From: Hydrococcus rivularis NIES-593
GTDB taxonomy: Bacteria; Cyanobacteriota; Cyanobacteriia; Cyanobacteriales; Microcystaceae
Reading direction: 5' to 3'
Assembly (NCBI RefSeq): GCF_001904635.1
Contig: NZ_MRCB01000002.1
Span: forward strand, 186,001 to 250,000
DNA: 64,000 nt
The notes below the pieces were generated by a model that did not search any database, was not told the DNA's origin, and worked only from the letters and a program-made list of their open reading frames with translations. Below, piece by piece: positions 27,026 to 35,577 of this stretch; the first letter of the stretch is position 1, and every line of letters begins with the position of its first letter. A program made the position numbers and the translations under genes.

Positions 27026-28435
27026 ATGTCTCCTCAAGCCCAATTAGTAATGATCCTTTGGTTGCCGATCGTTCTGTTTTTTTTCGTCCGTTTTCCACCT
27101 CGGACGGCAATTATAGTCAGTTTTATCGGCGGCTTGCTCTTTTTACCCCAAAAAGCCGGTTTTAAATTGCCGCTCATTCCCGATTATCAGGGAGCGCTAG
27201 CAACTTGCTATGCTATCTTGCTGGGAATTTTTTTGTTTGATTTCGGGCGCTTACGAACCTTTAAGCCAGCCTGGGTCGATTTGCCAATGCTACTATGGTG
27301 TATTTGCCCGGCTTTTTCATCGCTGTTAAATGGTTTGGGTGCTTACGATGCCGTTAACGAAACCCTGGGGCGTTCGGCAGCTTGGGGATTGCCCTATTTC
27401 ATCGGTCGTCTCTATTTGGGCAATTTGGCTGGATTGAAGGAGTTGGCTATCAACATCGTTAAAGGCGGACTCCTTTATGTGCCGCTGTGCCTGTATGAAA
27501 TTCGCATGAGTCCCCAGCTCCACAATACGATCTATGGCTACTACGCTCATGGTTCGGGAGTTGCTCAAGCTATACGCCAAGGGGGATGGAGGCCCATGGT
27601 GTTCATGGAGCACGGACTCGTCGTCGCTCTGTGGATGATGACAGTAACCTTGATAGCAATTTGGTTGTGGAAAGCCGAACAGCCGAAGACTATCTGGGAG
27701 ATTCCATTACACTATGCGGTAATTGCATTCATTGCGACGTTTGTTTTGCTCAAATCGTCAGGAGCTTTGTTATTCCTTATGTTCGGAATGACGGTGCTGT
27801 TTGTTGCTAAATGGGGTCGCACGAACTTGCCACTGTTGTTTTTGATTGTGGGAATCTGTTTTTACCTCTATCTGGCAGTTAGCGGAAGCTTTGATGGAGA
27901 CAGGATCGTCTCTTTGGCATCCCAACTCTTTAGCTCAGAACGCGCTCAGTCTTTGCAATTCAGATTTGATAACGAAGAACTTTTGAGAGCGAAGGCGATG
28001 GAAAAAATGGTTTTCGGCTGGGGAGGATGGGGTCGCAGTCGGGTTCTGGAGGAGAACTGGGAAGGAGACATGGTAGATATATCCGTTACGGATAGTTTAT
28101 GGATTATTGCTTTTGGGGTGAACGGACTGGTCGGCTTGGTGAGTTTAACCGCTTCGATGCTCGTCCCAGTTATCTGTTTTGGCTGGTTTGGCTATCCGGT
28201 AAAAACTTGGTTTAATCCCAAAGTCGCCCCCGCCGCAGCCTTGGGAGTCTCTTTAGTTTTATATATGGTAAATTGTCTGATTAATGGTCATTTTCTGCCG
28301 ATATATCCGATGATTAGCGGAGGACTATCGGGATTGGCATTGAGTAAAAAAGATAAGTCCGTGGCATCGGGCAGCCGTGCGAGCTATCGCCATCGCACGC
28401 TCAAAACGAAGCGTTCTCTAGCTCGACTAAGATAG
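27026..28435 (+). CDS. O-antigen ligase/polymerase-like membrane protein
   Basis: This 469-residue polytopic protein has roughly ten to twelve hydrophobic segments, beginning LVMILWLPIVLFFFVRFP and including ALATCYAILLGIFLFDFG, PLLFLIVGICFYLYLAVSG and AALGVSLVLYMVNCLI. A long hydrophilic stretch around residues 290-350 (ERAQSLQFRFDNEELLRAKA, then GWGGWGRSR) corresponds to the large outer loop with the conserved Arg of Wzy/WaaL-like enzymes. The tail is basic. It most likely polymerises or ligates polysaccharide units at the outer face of the inner membrane. It follows the oxygenase gene by 46 bases. Confidence 0.75.
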   Translation: MSPQAQLVMILWLPIVLFFFVRFPPRTAIIVSFIGGLLFLPQKAGFKLPLIPDYQGALATCYAILLGIFLFDFGRLRTFKPAWVDLPMLLWCICPAFSSLLNGLGAYDAVNETLGRSAAWGLPYFIGRLYLGNLAGLKELAINIVKGGLLYVPLCLYEIRMSPQLHNTIYGYYAHGSGVAQAIRQGGWRPMVFMEHGLVVALWMMTVTLIAIWLWKAEQPKTIWEIPLHYAVIAFIATFVLLKSSGALLFLMFGMTVLFVAKWGRTNLPLLFLIVGICFYLYLAVSGSFDGDRIVSLASQLFSSERAQSLQFRFDNEELLRAKAMEKMVFGWGGWGRSRVLEENWEGDMVDISVTDSLWIIAFGVNGLVGLVSLTASMLVPVICFGWFGYPVKTWFNPKVAPAAALGVSLVLYMVNCLINGHFLPIYPMISGGLSGLALSKKDKSVASGSRASYRHRTLKTKRSLARLR

Positions 28436-28562
28436 TTTTAGGAAGGAAGTCTTTTTACTACAAGCGTGTTAAATTTAAAATCAATGCGATTAAAATAGTC
28501 TATTTCAAGCGATTCTCAACAATTTTATCTCAAATCTATTCTCTCAAATCTAGAGTACCTTG

Positions 28563-29525
28563 ATGCGTCTTGCCATAATTATCATTAACTATCGTACTCC
28601 CAAGCTAGTCATCGACTGTTTGACTTCTCTCCAAACTGAAATTGAAGTCGGTCGTGATGCAGTGGCGATTGTTGATAACGCCTCGGCTGACGACTCGATC
28701 GCGCAAATCGAAGGGGCTATTGCCGAAAACGGCTGGAGTCAATGGGTAAAAGTAATCGCCTCTCCAGTGAATGGGGGATTTTCCGCCGGAAATAATTTGG
28801 GCATCGCAGCCTTGACAGCCGATGCTTATCTGTTATTGAATAGCGATACGATCGTGCGACCGGGCGCGATCGCCAAGCTTCTGAGTGCCAAAGATAACCA
28901 TCCAGAAGCCGGCATTATCGGTCCTCGCCTGGAATGGCTCGACGGTACGCCCCAAAGAAGTTGCTTTCGCTATCATTCCCCAATCGGCGAATTGATCGAT
29001 GCAGCGGCAACCGGACCGATTACCAAGCTGCTCAAAAAGTATGAGGTTTCCCTTCCCGTCGCCGACGCTCCCATCGAACCCGACTGGATCAGTTTTGCCT
29101 GCGCGTTAATTCGGCGCGAGGTTATCGAACGGGTTGGGTTGATGGATGAAGGATATTTTATGTATTTCGACGATACCGACTACTGCCGGCGAGTTAGGAG
29201 GGCAGGATGGAAAATTCTTCACTACCCCTATGCTCGGGTCGTTCATTTGCGCGGGGGAAGTAGCCCTGTCAAATCGGCAATCGCAACTCGCAAGCGTCCT
29301 CCAGCCTACTTGTATGCTTCGCGATCGCGATACTACAGAAAATTTTATGGCGCGCCCGGATTGTGGCTGGCTAACCTATTTTGGCTAGCCGGTCGCAGCG
29401 TTTCGCTGGTTCGCGAATTGGTAGGCAACAGACAGTCCCATATCAGCGAACGAACAGCTAGAGATATTTGGACGAACTGGCGCAACCCTCTGCAATCTTC
29501 ATTCCTTTGTGTTAAGAAAAGTTAA
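28563..29525 (+). CDS. Glycosyltransferase family 2, rhamnosyltransferase-like
   Basis: This 320-residue enzyme transfers a sugar from a nucleotide donor. The GT-A core shows LAIIIINYRTPKLVIDCL, AIVDNASADDS, GGFSAGNNLGI and LLLNSDTIVRPGAIAKLL. The later acceptor block is DEGYFMYFDDTDYCRRVRRA GW, with the DDTDYC motif typical of WbbL-type rhamnosyltransferases. ATG 28563 directly follows an in-frame TTG and is the natural start. It is embedded between the ligase-like and sulfotransferase genes on one strand, consistent with assembly of the same polymer. Confidence 0.9.
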   Translation: MRLAIIIINYRTPKLVIDCLTSLQTEIEVGRDAVAIVDNASADDSIAQIEGAIAENGWSQWVKVIASPVNGGFSAGNNLGIAALTADAYLLLNSDTIVRPGAIAKLLSAKDNHPEAGIIGPRLEWLDGTPQRSCFRYHSPIGELIDAAATGPITKLLKKYEVSLPVADAPIEPDWISFACALIRREVIERVGLMDEGYFMYFDDTDYCRRVRRAGWKILHYPYARVVHLRGGSSPVKSAIATRKRPPAYLYASRSRYYRKFYGAPGLWLANLFWLAGRSVSLVRELVGNRQSHISERTARDIWTNWRNPLQSSFLCVKKS

Positions 29526-29535
29526 ATAGAAACCA

Positions 29536-30450
29536 ATGAGCGGTAATAACTTGAGCAAGCCTCCTGACTTTATGATTATAGGTGCGATGAAGTGTGCAAC
29601 TAGCACGCTTCACGAACAACTAGCCATACAACCGGGCATTTTTATGACCGAGTTGAAAGAACCCAATTTTTTCAGCGACGACGACCAGTATGCTAAGGGC
29701 ATAGAATGGTATTTATCCCATTTCGAGTCAGCCCCAGTAGGCGCTCTTCGAGGGGAATCGAGTACTCACTACACCAAGCTACCAACCTATCCCAAAACTA
29801 TCGAACGCATCAAGCAACATCGACCGGATGTCAAGCTGATTTATGTGATGCGCCACCCCATCGATCGCTTGGTATCTCAGTATATTCACGAGTGGACTCA
29901 ACGGGTAATTTCCGTCGATATTAATCGAGCGATCGCAAAACATCCAGAACTCATCGAGTACAGCCGATACAGCAGACAACTCGAACCCTATTTTGAAGCT
30001 TTTGGTCGAGAGCGAGTCCTACCCGTATTTTTCGAGCGAGCGATTAAATTTCCCCAGCAAGAACTCGATCGGGTTTGTCAGTTTATCGGTTACGCGGGTC
30101 AACCCGTTTGGGACACCCAATTGAGCGCTCAGAACGTTTCTGTCGAACGCATGCGCAAGAGTAATTGGCGGGATTTTCTAGTCGAAGCGCCTCTGTTGAG
30201 CGATTTGCGAAAGCAGTTCGTGCCTAAAAACTTTCGCAATTGGGCAAAAAGTTTATGGACGATGAAAAAGAAGCCAGAACTGCAACCCGAACAAATAGAA
30301 CGACTGAAAGCTATTTTTGATGAAGATTTGACCGTGCTGGGGTCTTGGTTGGGACTAGAGCTGTCTTGCGATAACTTTAAAGCCGTAGCGCAAGCAAGTC
30401 CTCCCAATTGGGTTAACATCGCTAGCGCGAAATCTTCTCCCAAGGTTTAG
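29536..30450 (+). CDS. Sulfotransferase (PAPS-dependent)
   Basis: This 304-residue enzyme transfers sulfate from PAPS to a hydroxyl of a glycan. The 5'-phosphosulfate loop is MIIGAMKCATSTLHEQL, and the 3'-phosphate motif is LIYVMRHPIDRLVSQY. KEPNFFSDDDQYAKGIEWYL and GESSTHYTKLP are also typical of the family. It starts ten bases after the glycosyltransferase stop, so the two are probably cotranscribed. In this context it most likely sulfates the extracellular polysaccharide, a modification well known in cyanobacterial sheath polymers. Confidence 0.92.
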   Translation: MSGNNLSKPPDFMIIGAMKCATSTLHEQLAIQPGIFMTELKEPNFFSDDDQYAKGIEWYLSHFESAPVGALRGESSTHYTKLPTYPKTIERIKQHRPDVKLIYVMRHPIDRLVSQYIHEWTQRVISVDINRAIAKHPELIEYSRYSRQLEPYFEAFGRERVLPVFFERAIKFPQQELDRVCQFIGYAGQPVWDTQLSAQNVSVERMRKSNWRDFLVEAPLLSDLRKQFVPKNFRNWAKSLWTMKKKPELQPEQIERLKAIFDEDLTVLGSWLGLELSCDNFKAVAQASPPNWVNIASAKSSPKV

Positions 30451-30462
30451 AGCGCAGAACAT

Positions 30463-30487
30463 GTAGGGGCAGTTCTCGACCCCCTAC
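30463..30487. terminator. Hairpin between convergent genes
   Basis: GTAGGGG and CCCCTAC (seven base pairs) enclose eleven bases and run into TTTT on the plus strand, 12 bases after the sulfotransferase stop. The opposite gene stops at 30497. It is positioned to end the rightward transcript and could serve both strands. Confidence 0.6.
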
Positions 30488-30496
30488 TTTTGAGCT

Positions 30497-32617
30497 TTAT
30501 GTTGGCGAGGATGCTGCATCGATTAAAGATATCAAGGCATCGTATTTGGGAGACCCCGGTTGATTGACATGTTCTAGCGCTCCAAAAGTATTGAATTTGT
30601 TGGGAAGAGAGATATCGCTAAAGTGGGCTATTAAACCACCGCCTAACTCGTTCCATTTATCGTAATACTGTCGGTAGATTTCTCCTATTCGAGGATCTTG
30701 GTTGGCCTTAGCAAACAGGTTGGTAATCGCTGCATTATTTTCGACCCCTTGTATGCCTACGAGACTCTGACCGCTTTCAGCGCCGAGCAACTCTAACCCT
30801 TCTCGCTTTGCTAAAGCTGAGTAAGCTGCTATCCGATCGTAGGCTTGTTTGAGCGATCCTCCTTCATATCCGTTGCTGAGGACACCTCCTTGGGTAATTT
30901 CATCAAACAGCTTATTGAGTCCGCCATCTGAATCTTTCGTCCAACTTTCGACTTCACTGGCATTCTTACGAGTGCCCAGTTCGTATCCAATATAGGGAGC
31001 GATCGCGATCGCATCGACACCGTATTCCTTATTGGTTTGAGGATTGGATGCCCAGGCATATTCAAGAACTCTTTCAGCGGTTGCTATGTTGGCAGATTGC
31101 GCTCCAATTACGCCAACGACACGGTCTGGATTATCCGCAAACACCCGCTCCCAAATTCCGAACACTTCAGTGGAACGTTTGCCGTACCAGTCCAATCTCA
31201 GATTGAAGTCGTTCTCGCCAGAATTTGGAAATTCCTGTTTTGCCTGCTCTAGGGCATATTGATGTTGAGCAAAGTCGGGATTCCAAACTTCATTGGAAAG
31301 TTCCACGTAAACTTTGCGTCCCGGTTCGAGATTGTTTTCGACATACTGGGCAAAGTTGGCGATATACTCGTCGCTTGCCATGTGCGGCATGGTAAACCAC
31401 GGATCGCTATCAATTCGGTTAGCCAGCTCGACCATTGTTTCGACTGGCACGCCCTTGATATCATATTTTGCATTGTCTGGCGTTGGGCGATCGCTCCACT
31501 CCTTTTGCTCGGAATTATTGGTGTCCATCCAGTCCATAAAGCGCAATGCGGCAAAGGGCTGGGTTTTTTCTAGAAAGGCTGGGTTAAAAGGTTCAGTTTG
31601 ATAGGTATTTTCGGCATTGGCGGGAATCACCCGAATGTTACGGATATAATTGCCATTGTTATTGGGATCGGTAGCAGTGATTCTCAGAAAAATACCGCTT
31701 TGAGAAGGGGTGACATTAATCACGTCTCTGCCCGGAGTGGAAGCAGCTTCATCTTTTTTGGCATCAAAGCCGTATTCGAGACTTCCTTCTCCATCATAAA
31801 GTACGACGTACTGTCCGCCGGGATAGAGATACTCTCCTTGGTTTCTAAAGAGTATGGTACCGACAGAATCGTATTGAGGTGCTGCTTCCGGTGCTGGTAG
31901 CGATCTAACCCAACCGTTTTCATCGAGATCTAAGAGCTTCGATTCCCCAGTATCAAAAGTTCGATCGTTCTGAGTTACCCAAGCTTTAGCAGATTTGAAA
32001 GCATTAATAAAGGGCTGTTGGGTCGAATAATAGGCAATCCCGCTCAAATTGGTGCCTATCTGTAGGGAGCCTGACTGGGCAGGGGCAACAGAAACAGTTA
32101 CTGTCGCAGCATCTCGTCCCCCGCTACCGTCATCGACAGTGTATTGAAAACTGGCATCGCCAGTAAAACCCGCTGTAGGCGTGAAGACAACATTTCCCTC
32201 ATTATCCAAAGCAACCTCGCCGTTAGTGGGATTAGTTACCTCCGCTATTTTCAAAGAGTCGCCATTGGGATCGCTGTCATTTTTCAATAAATCTGTAGCC
32301 GGAATCGTTACTGGAGTATCGGGAAGGGTCGTACTCTGGTCGTCGTTGGCTGTAGGAGCGCTATCGCTTGGCGGAGTGGAAGTGTTCTCGGAACTTCCAT
32401 CAGTTGCCTGATCGTTTGCCTCATTCTGCTCGCCTGAAGCTGTTTGTGCATTTGCCGTTTCTATCTCAGAAGTCTCTTTAGACGGCAAGTCTCTTAGCAG
32501 TCCGTCATCGGATACTTCACCAGCAAGGGGAACTATGCCGCTTTCTGACAAGTCACCTTCAAGAGTTCGACTCGGAATTTTTCTGCGAGTCAGAGAGTCA
32601 AATTTAGTTTCTGCCAT
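30497..32617 (-). CDS. Glycosidase-like surface protein with Ig/cadherin-like domain
   Basis: This 706-residue protein lacks a cleavable signal peptide. Residues 1-85 are acidic and Ser/Thr-rich. Residues 88-185 form a bacterial Ig or tandem-95-type domain (TIPATDLLKNDSDPNGDSLK, GNVVFTPTAGFTGDASFQYT). The remaining 520 residues match the product of 33786-35570 at well over half of positions by eye. That part has a beta-sandwich-like portion (GGQYVVLYDGEGSLEYGFDA), then a barrel-like portion with ELSNEVWN (Glu near 443) and LGAESGQS (Glu near 614). The two glutamates sit where clan GH-A enzymes hold acid/base and nucleophile, so a retaining glycosidase is likely but not established. A type I secretion route would fit. 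It lies within the polysaccharide region. Confidence 0.7.
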   Translation of the reverse strand: MAETKFDSLTRRKIPSRTLEGDLSESGIVPLAGEVSDDGLLRDLPSKETSEIETANAQTASGEQNEANDQATDGSSENTSTPPSDSAPTANDDQSTTLPDTPVTIPATDLLKNDSDPNGDSLKIAEVTNPTNGEVALDNEGNVVFTPTAGFTGDASFQYTVDDGSGGRDAATVTVSVAPAQSGSLQIGTNLSGIAYYSTQQPFINAFKSAKAWVTQNDRTFDTGESKLLDLDENGWVRSLPAPEAAPQYDSVGTILFRNQGEYLYPGGQYVVLYDGEGSLEYGFDAKKDEAASTPGRDVINVTPSQSGIFLRITATDPNNNGNYIRNIRVIPANAENTYQTEPFNPAFLEKTQPFAALRFMDWMDTNNSEQKEWSDRPTPDNAKYDIKGVPVETMVELANRIDSDPWFTMPHMASDEYIANFAQYVENNLEPGRKVYVELSNEVWNPDFAQHQYALEQAKQEFPNSGENDFNLRLDWYGKRSTEVFGIWERVFADNPDRVVGVIGAQSANIATAERVLEYAWASNPQTNKEYGVDAIAIAPYIGYELGTRKNASEVESWTKDSDGGLNKLFDEITQGGVLSNGYEGGSLKQAYDRIAAYSALAKREGLELLGAESGQSLVGIQGVENNAAITNLFAKANQDPRIGEIYRQYYDKWNELGGGLIAHFSDISLPNKFNTFGALEHVNQPGSPKYDALISLIDAASSPT

Positions 32618-33017
32618 TAGTAATTCGCAAACAAAAGGTTGTTACGGTTTCCTAGTGAAAATTTGTCGTCGCTATTATAGCCTTTTTCTGTAAATTTTCC
32701 TTGTATTTTTGCTTTTTAAAAGACAAGATTTAAGAATACACGCCTAGCTCCGGCGCTTGCACCGGGCTTTGTCCGTCCTTGCTTACTAACTTCAAAAGAA
32801 ACAATACCTTACCAGAAAATCGAGATTTTTTGTAGTTTTTTGTTATCAACCATACAATAAAAAAAATTTATTCAACAAACAAAGCTAGCAACATCTTTTA
32901 CGCGAGCAAGGCAAAATCTGGCTTCTCTGTATACACTGTGTATACGCGATCGCGAACATTATTCCTATATCTTCATTGATATAAGTAAGGTGTTAAGGAG
33001 TGTTAAAACGCTGAAAA
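32618..33017. promoter_or_regulatory. 400-base divergent control region
   Basis: It separates the leftward Ig-glycosidase gene from the rightward sugar transferase gene and must hold both promoters. A GC-rich self-complementary patch (CTCCGGCGCTTGCACCGG) lies near 32749, and a strong palindrome lies at 32929-32945. AAGGAG at 32995-33000 is rather far from the ATG at 33018. No additional gene is seen. Confidence 0.45.
32929..32945. promoter_or_regulatory. Palindromic candidate operator GTATACACTGTGTATAC
   Basis: Two perfect 8-base arms (GTATACAC and GTGTATAC) flank a single T, followed immediately by a HIP1 site. It lies about 73 bases upstream of the priming sugar transferase gene. The 17-base dyad is typical in size for a dimeric repressor or activator site, but no regulator is known for it here. 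Confidence 0.45.
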
Positions 33018-33737
33018 ATGGTTTCTTACCCTAAAGTCTCCGAAATTTCAGAGATTGACGCTCAATTACTCAAGTATTTATCCCAAGAGGGGCTTGTTGG
33101 TGACAGTTGGGATTTTTATTCCGGTTTGGTACATCCCTCAGTCACAAGTAAAGTGAAGCGCTTAATCGATATTGTAGGGGCAATAGCAGGCTTGGTACTG
33201 ACCGCGGGGATCGCGATCGCGGTTGCGATCGCCATGGCAGTTTTCGACCCAGGTCCGCTACTATATAGTCAGATCCGTTGCGGTTTGAACGGAAAACCTT
33301 TCCAAATTTGGAAGTTTCGCTCGATGGTAGTCGGTGCTGACCAAATGAAACATCTTGTCGAAAATGAAGCTAGCGGACACATCTTCAAAAATGAAAATGA
33401 CCCGCGCATCACCAAAGTTGGGAGATTTCTGCGCCGCACCAGTTTGGACGAGTTTCCGCAGTTTTGGAACGTGTTGATGGGAGACATGAGTCTTGTCGGT
33501 ACGCGACCGCCAACGCTAGATGAAGTTAAGCACTACGAAAATCACCATTGGGAGCGTTTAAAAGTCAAACCGGGAATTACTGGGGAGTGGCAAGTCAAAG
33601 GCAGATCCAACATCAAAGATTTCGAATCGATCGTCGAAATGGATCTTCACTACCAACGTCAATGGTCGATCCTGTATGACATCAGTTTAATTGTCAAAAC
33701 GATTGCGGTAGTCTTCAACAAGCGTGGCGCTTGCTGA
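33018..33737 (+). CDS. Priming sugar transferase (undecaprenyl-phosphate glycosyl-1-phosphate transferase)
   Basis: This 239-residue enzyme starts exopolysaccharide units by moving a sugar phosphate to a lipid carrier. One membrane helix (DIVGAIAGLVLTAGIAIAVA) precedes the cytosolic catalytic domain. That domain has PGPLLYSQIRCGLNGKPF, the hallmark KFRSM, RRTSLDEFPQFWNVLMGDMS and SLVGTRPPTLDE. It ends with KPGITGEWQVKGRSNI and the usual MDLHYQRQWSILYDI. It is of the short WcaJ/ExoY-type core without the extra N-terminal helices. It precedes the secreted glycosidase-like gene by 48 bases and is likely cotranscribed with it. Confidence 0.95.
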   Translation: MVSYPKVSEISEIDAQLLKYLSQEGLVGDSWDFYSGLVHPSVTSKVKRLIDIVGAIAGLVLTAGIAIAVAIAMAVFDPGPLLYSQIRCGLNGKPFQIWKFRSMVVGADQMKHLVENEASGHIFKNENDPRITKVGRFLRRTSLDEFPQFWNVLMGDMSLVGTRPPTLDEVKHYENHHWERLKVKPGITGEWQVKGRSNIKDFESIVEMDLHYQRQWSILYDISLIVKTIAVVFNKRGAC

Positions 33738-33785
33738 GGAGAAACCCTTGTCAATTTCACGCTCTAAACAAAACTGAGGTTAGGC

Positions 33786-35570
33786 TTGGTACTCAACTCC
33801 AATAAGATGATGAGAAAATATAAGTTTGCGATAATTTTTGCGATCGCCGCTATCTCAGTCTTAATCGTTTCCTATCTCATCTCGAATTTCGATTCCCCGC
33901 CTGCCTCAAAACTTGAGACTCCATTACCGCAAATCTCAAAATCTAAAAACCCAGTTACTCCAACCGTCAAAAGCGAACCATCCATAGGAACCAATCTCAG
34001 CAGCATCAGCTACTGGTCGTCTCAACACCCTTTTCTCGATGCATTTAAATCCTCTGGAGCTTGGATAACGCAAAATGAGAAAGTGTGGGATACCAAAGAA
34101 TCGGATCGGTTAGATTTAGACGAAAATGGCTGGGTCAAATCTCTACCCCGTACCGGCAGCGGTTCTCAATACACTAGCGTCGGTACCCTCATGTTCCGAG
34201 ATCTACAAGGACGTTATCCCGGCGGACAATACGTCGTTCTCTATCAAGGACAAGGTACGATTGAATACGGCTTTGACGCTAAAAAAAATCAAGCTGCCTC
34301 TCGTTTTGGGCGAGATGTTATCGATGTCACTCCCTCCAATGCTGGCATCTGGTTAAAAATTACCGCCACCGACCCCAACAGAACAGGCAACTACCTTCGC
34401 AACATCCGCGTCGTTCCCATCGCTGACGAAAACAGCTACCAACGTCAAATCTTCAATCCCGACTTTATCGAGAAAGTCAAAGCTTTTAAAGTCTTCCGTT
34501 TTATGGATTGGATGGCGACCAACGGTTCTACCCAGCGTCAATGGAGCGATCGCCCGACTCCGCAAGACGCTAGATACTCCATCAAGGGCGTTCCTGTGGA
34601 ACTCATGGTCGAACTCTCCAATCGCACCAATAGCGACCCCTGGTTTACCATGCCGCACATGGCAAGCGACGAATACGTCGCCAACTTTGCTCGCTACGTC
34701 AAAGACCATCTCGAACCGGGACGCAAAGTCTATGTAGAGTATTCAAACGAGGTCTGGAATGGAAAATTTCCACAAAATCGTTGGGCTTTGCAGCAGGGAA
34801 AAGCATATTTTAGCGGCACTCAAGGCTCCGACTACACCAAAGCAATGCGTTGGTACGGCAAGCGCACCACAGAAATTACCAAGATCTGGGATCGGGTTTT
34901 TGGGAAAGACAAAGATCGAGTCATCGGAGTCATGGCGGGACAAGCTGCTAATCCCCAAGTAGTTAAGGATGCACTCTCTTATCCACGAAGCGATCGCCCG
35001 CTATCTCATCAAAAATACGGCATCGATGCGATCGCGATCGCTCCCTACTTCGGCGGTTATCTAGGTTCGCCAAAGCATCAAGACCAAGTAGTTATTTGGA
35101 CGCTTGAAGCCGATGGCGGACTCGATTTGCTTTTTGAGGAGATCGCCAAAGGAGGGGTCTTGAGTGACGGTCCCTCCGGCGGTGCCTTGCAACAAGCCTA
35201 TAACTGGATTGAGACTCATGCCGAGTTGGCCCGACAAGAAAATTTACAGCTTCTCGCCTATGAAGGCGGTCAGCATTTGGCGGGAGTTAATGGAGTCGAA
35301 AATAACGATGCCATTACCGAGTTGTTTATTCAGGCAAATCGCAACCCGCGCATGGGAAAGATCTATAAGGAGTACCTCAAGAAATGGTTTGAGTTAGGTG
35401 GCGGATTGTTTGTTAACTTCAGCGACATCGGTCAGCCTAGTAAATGGGGCAGTTGGGGAATATTGGAATACGTCGAGCAAGATAGTGCCCCCAAGTACGA
35501 CGCTTTTTTGGATCTGCTCGATCGCTTTTCTAGCTCGAAACAGCAGAAGTCCCAGCGATCGAACAGTTAA
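33786..35570 (+). CDS. Membrane-anchored glycosidase-like protein, paralogue of 30497-32617
   Basis: This 594-residue protein has an N-terminal signal anchor (FAIIFAIAAISVLIVSYLIS), a Pro/Ser-rich linker and then the same 520-residue module as the Ig-glycosidase. Shared landmarks are GTNLSSISYWSSQHPF, DLDENGWVKSLP, FRFMDWMATNGS, WSDRPTPQDARY, DPWFTMPHMASDEY, EYSNEVWN (Glu near 322) and YEGGQH (Glu near 493). Both candidate catalytic acids are kept. TTG 33786 has GAGG at good spacing; ATG 33807 is the alternative. It follows the priming transferase and probably acts on the exported polysaccharide. Stop codons of this gene and the AarF gene are seven bases apart. Confidence 0.75.
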   Translation: MVLNSNKMMRKYKFAIIFAIAAISVLIVSYLISNFDSPPASKLETPLPQISKSKNPVTPTVKSEPSIGTNLSSISYWSSQHPFLDAFKSSGAWITQNEKVWDTKESDRLDLDENGWVKSLPRTGSGSQYTSVGTLMFRDLQGRYPGGQYVVLYQGQGTIEYGFDAKKNQAASRFGRDVIDVTPSNAGIWLKITATDPNRTGNYLRNIRVVPIADENSYQRQIFNPDFIEKVKAFKVFRFMDWMATNGSTQRQWSDRPTPQDARYSIKGVPVELMVELSNRTNSDPWFTMPHMASDEYVANFARYVKDHLEPGRKVYVEYSNEVWNGKFPQNRWALQQGKAYFSGTQGSDYTKAMRWYGKRTTEITKIWDRVFGKDKDRVIGVMAGQAANPQVVKDALSYPRSDRPLSHQKYGIDAIAIAPYFGGYLGSPKHQDQVVIWTLEADGGLDLLFEEIAKGGVLSDGPSGGALQQAYNWIETHAELARQENLQLLAYEGGQHLAGVNGVENNDAITELFIQANRNPRMGKIYKEYLKKWFELGGGLFVNFSDIGQPSKWGSWGILEYVEQDSAPKYDAFLDLLDRFSSSKQQKSQRSNS

Positions 35571-35577
35571 TATTTAA

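Noticed and set aside
31259-31573. Two overlapping rightward frames of about 100 codons
   Set aside because: Both are antisense shadows of the Ig-glycosidase gene, which has clear family conservation.
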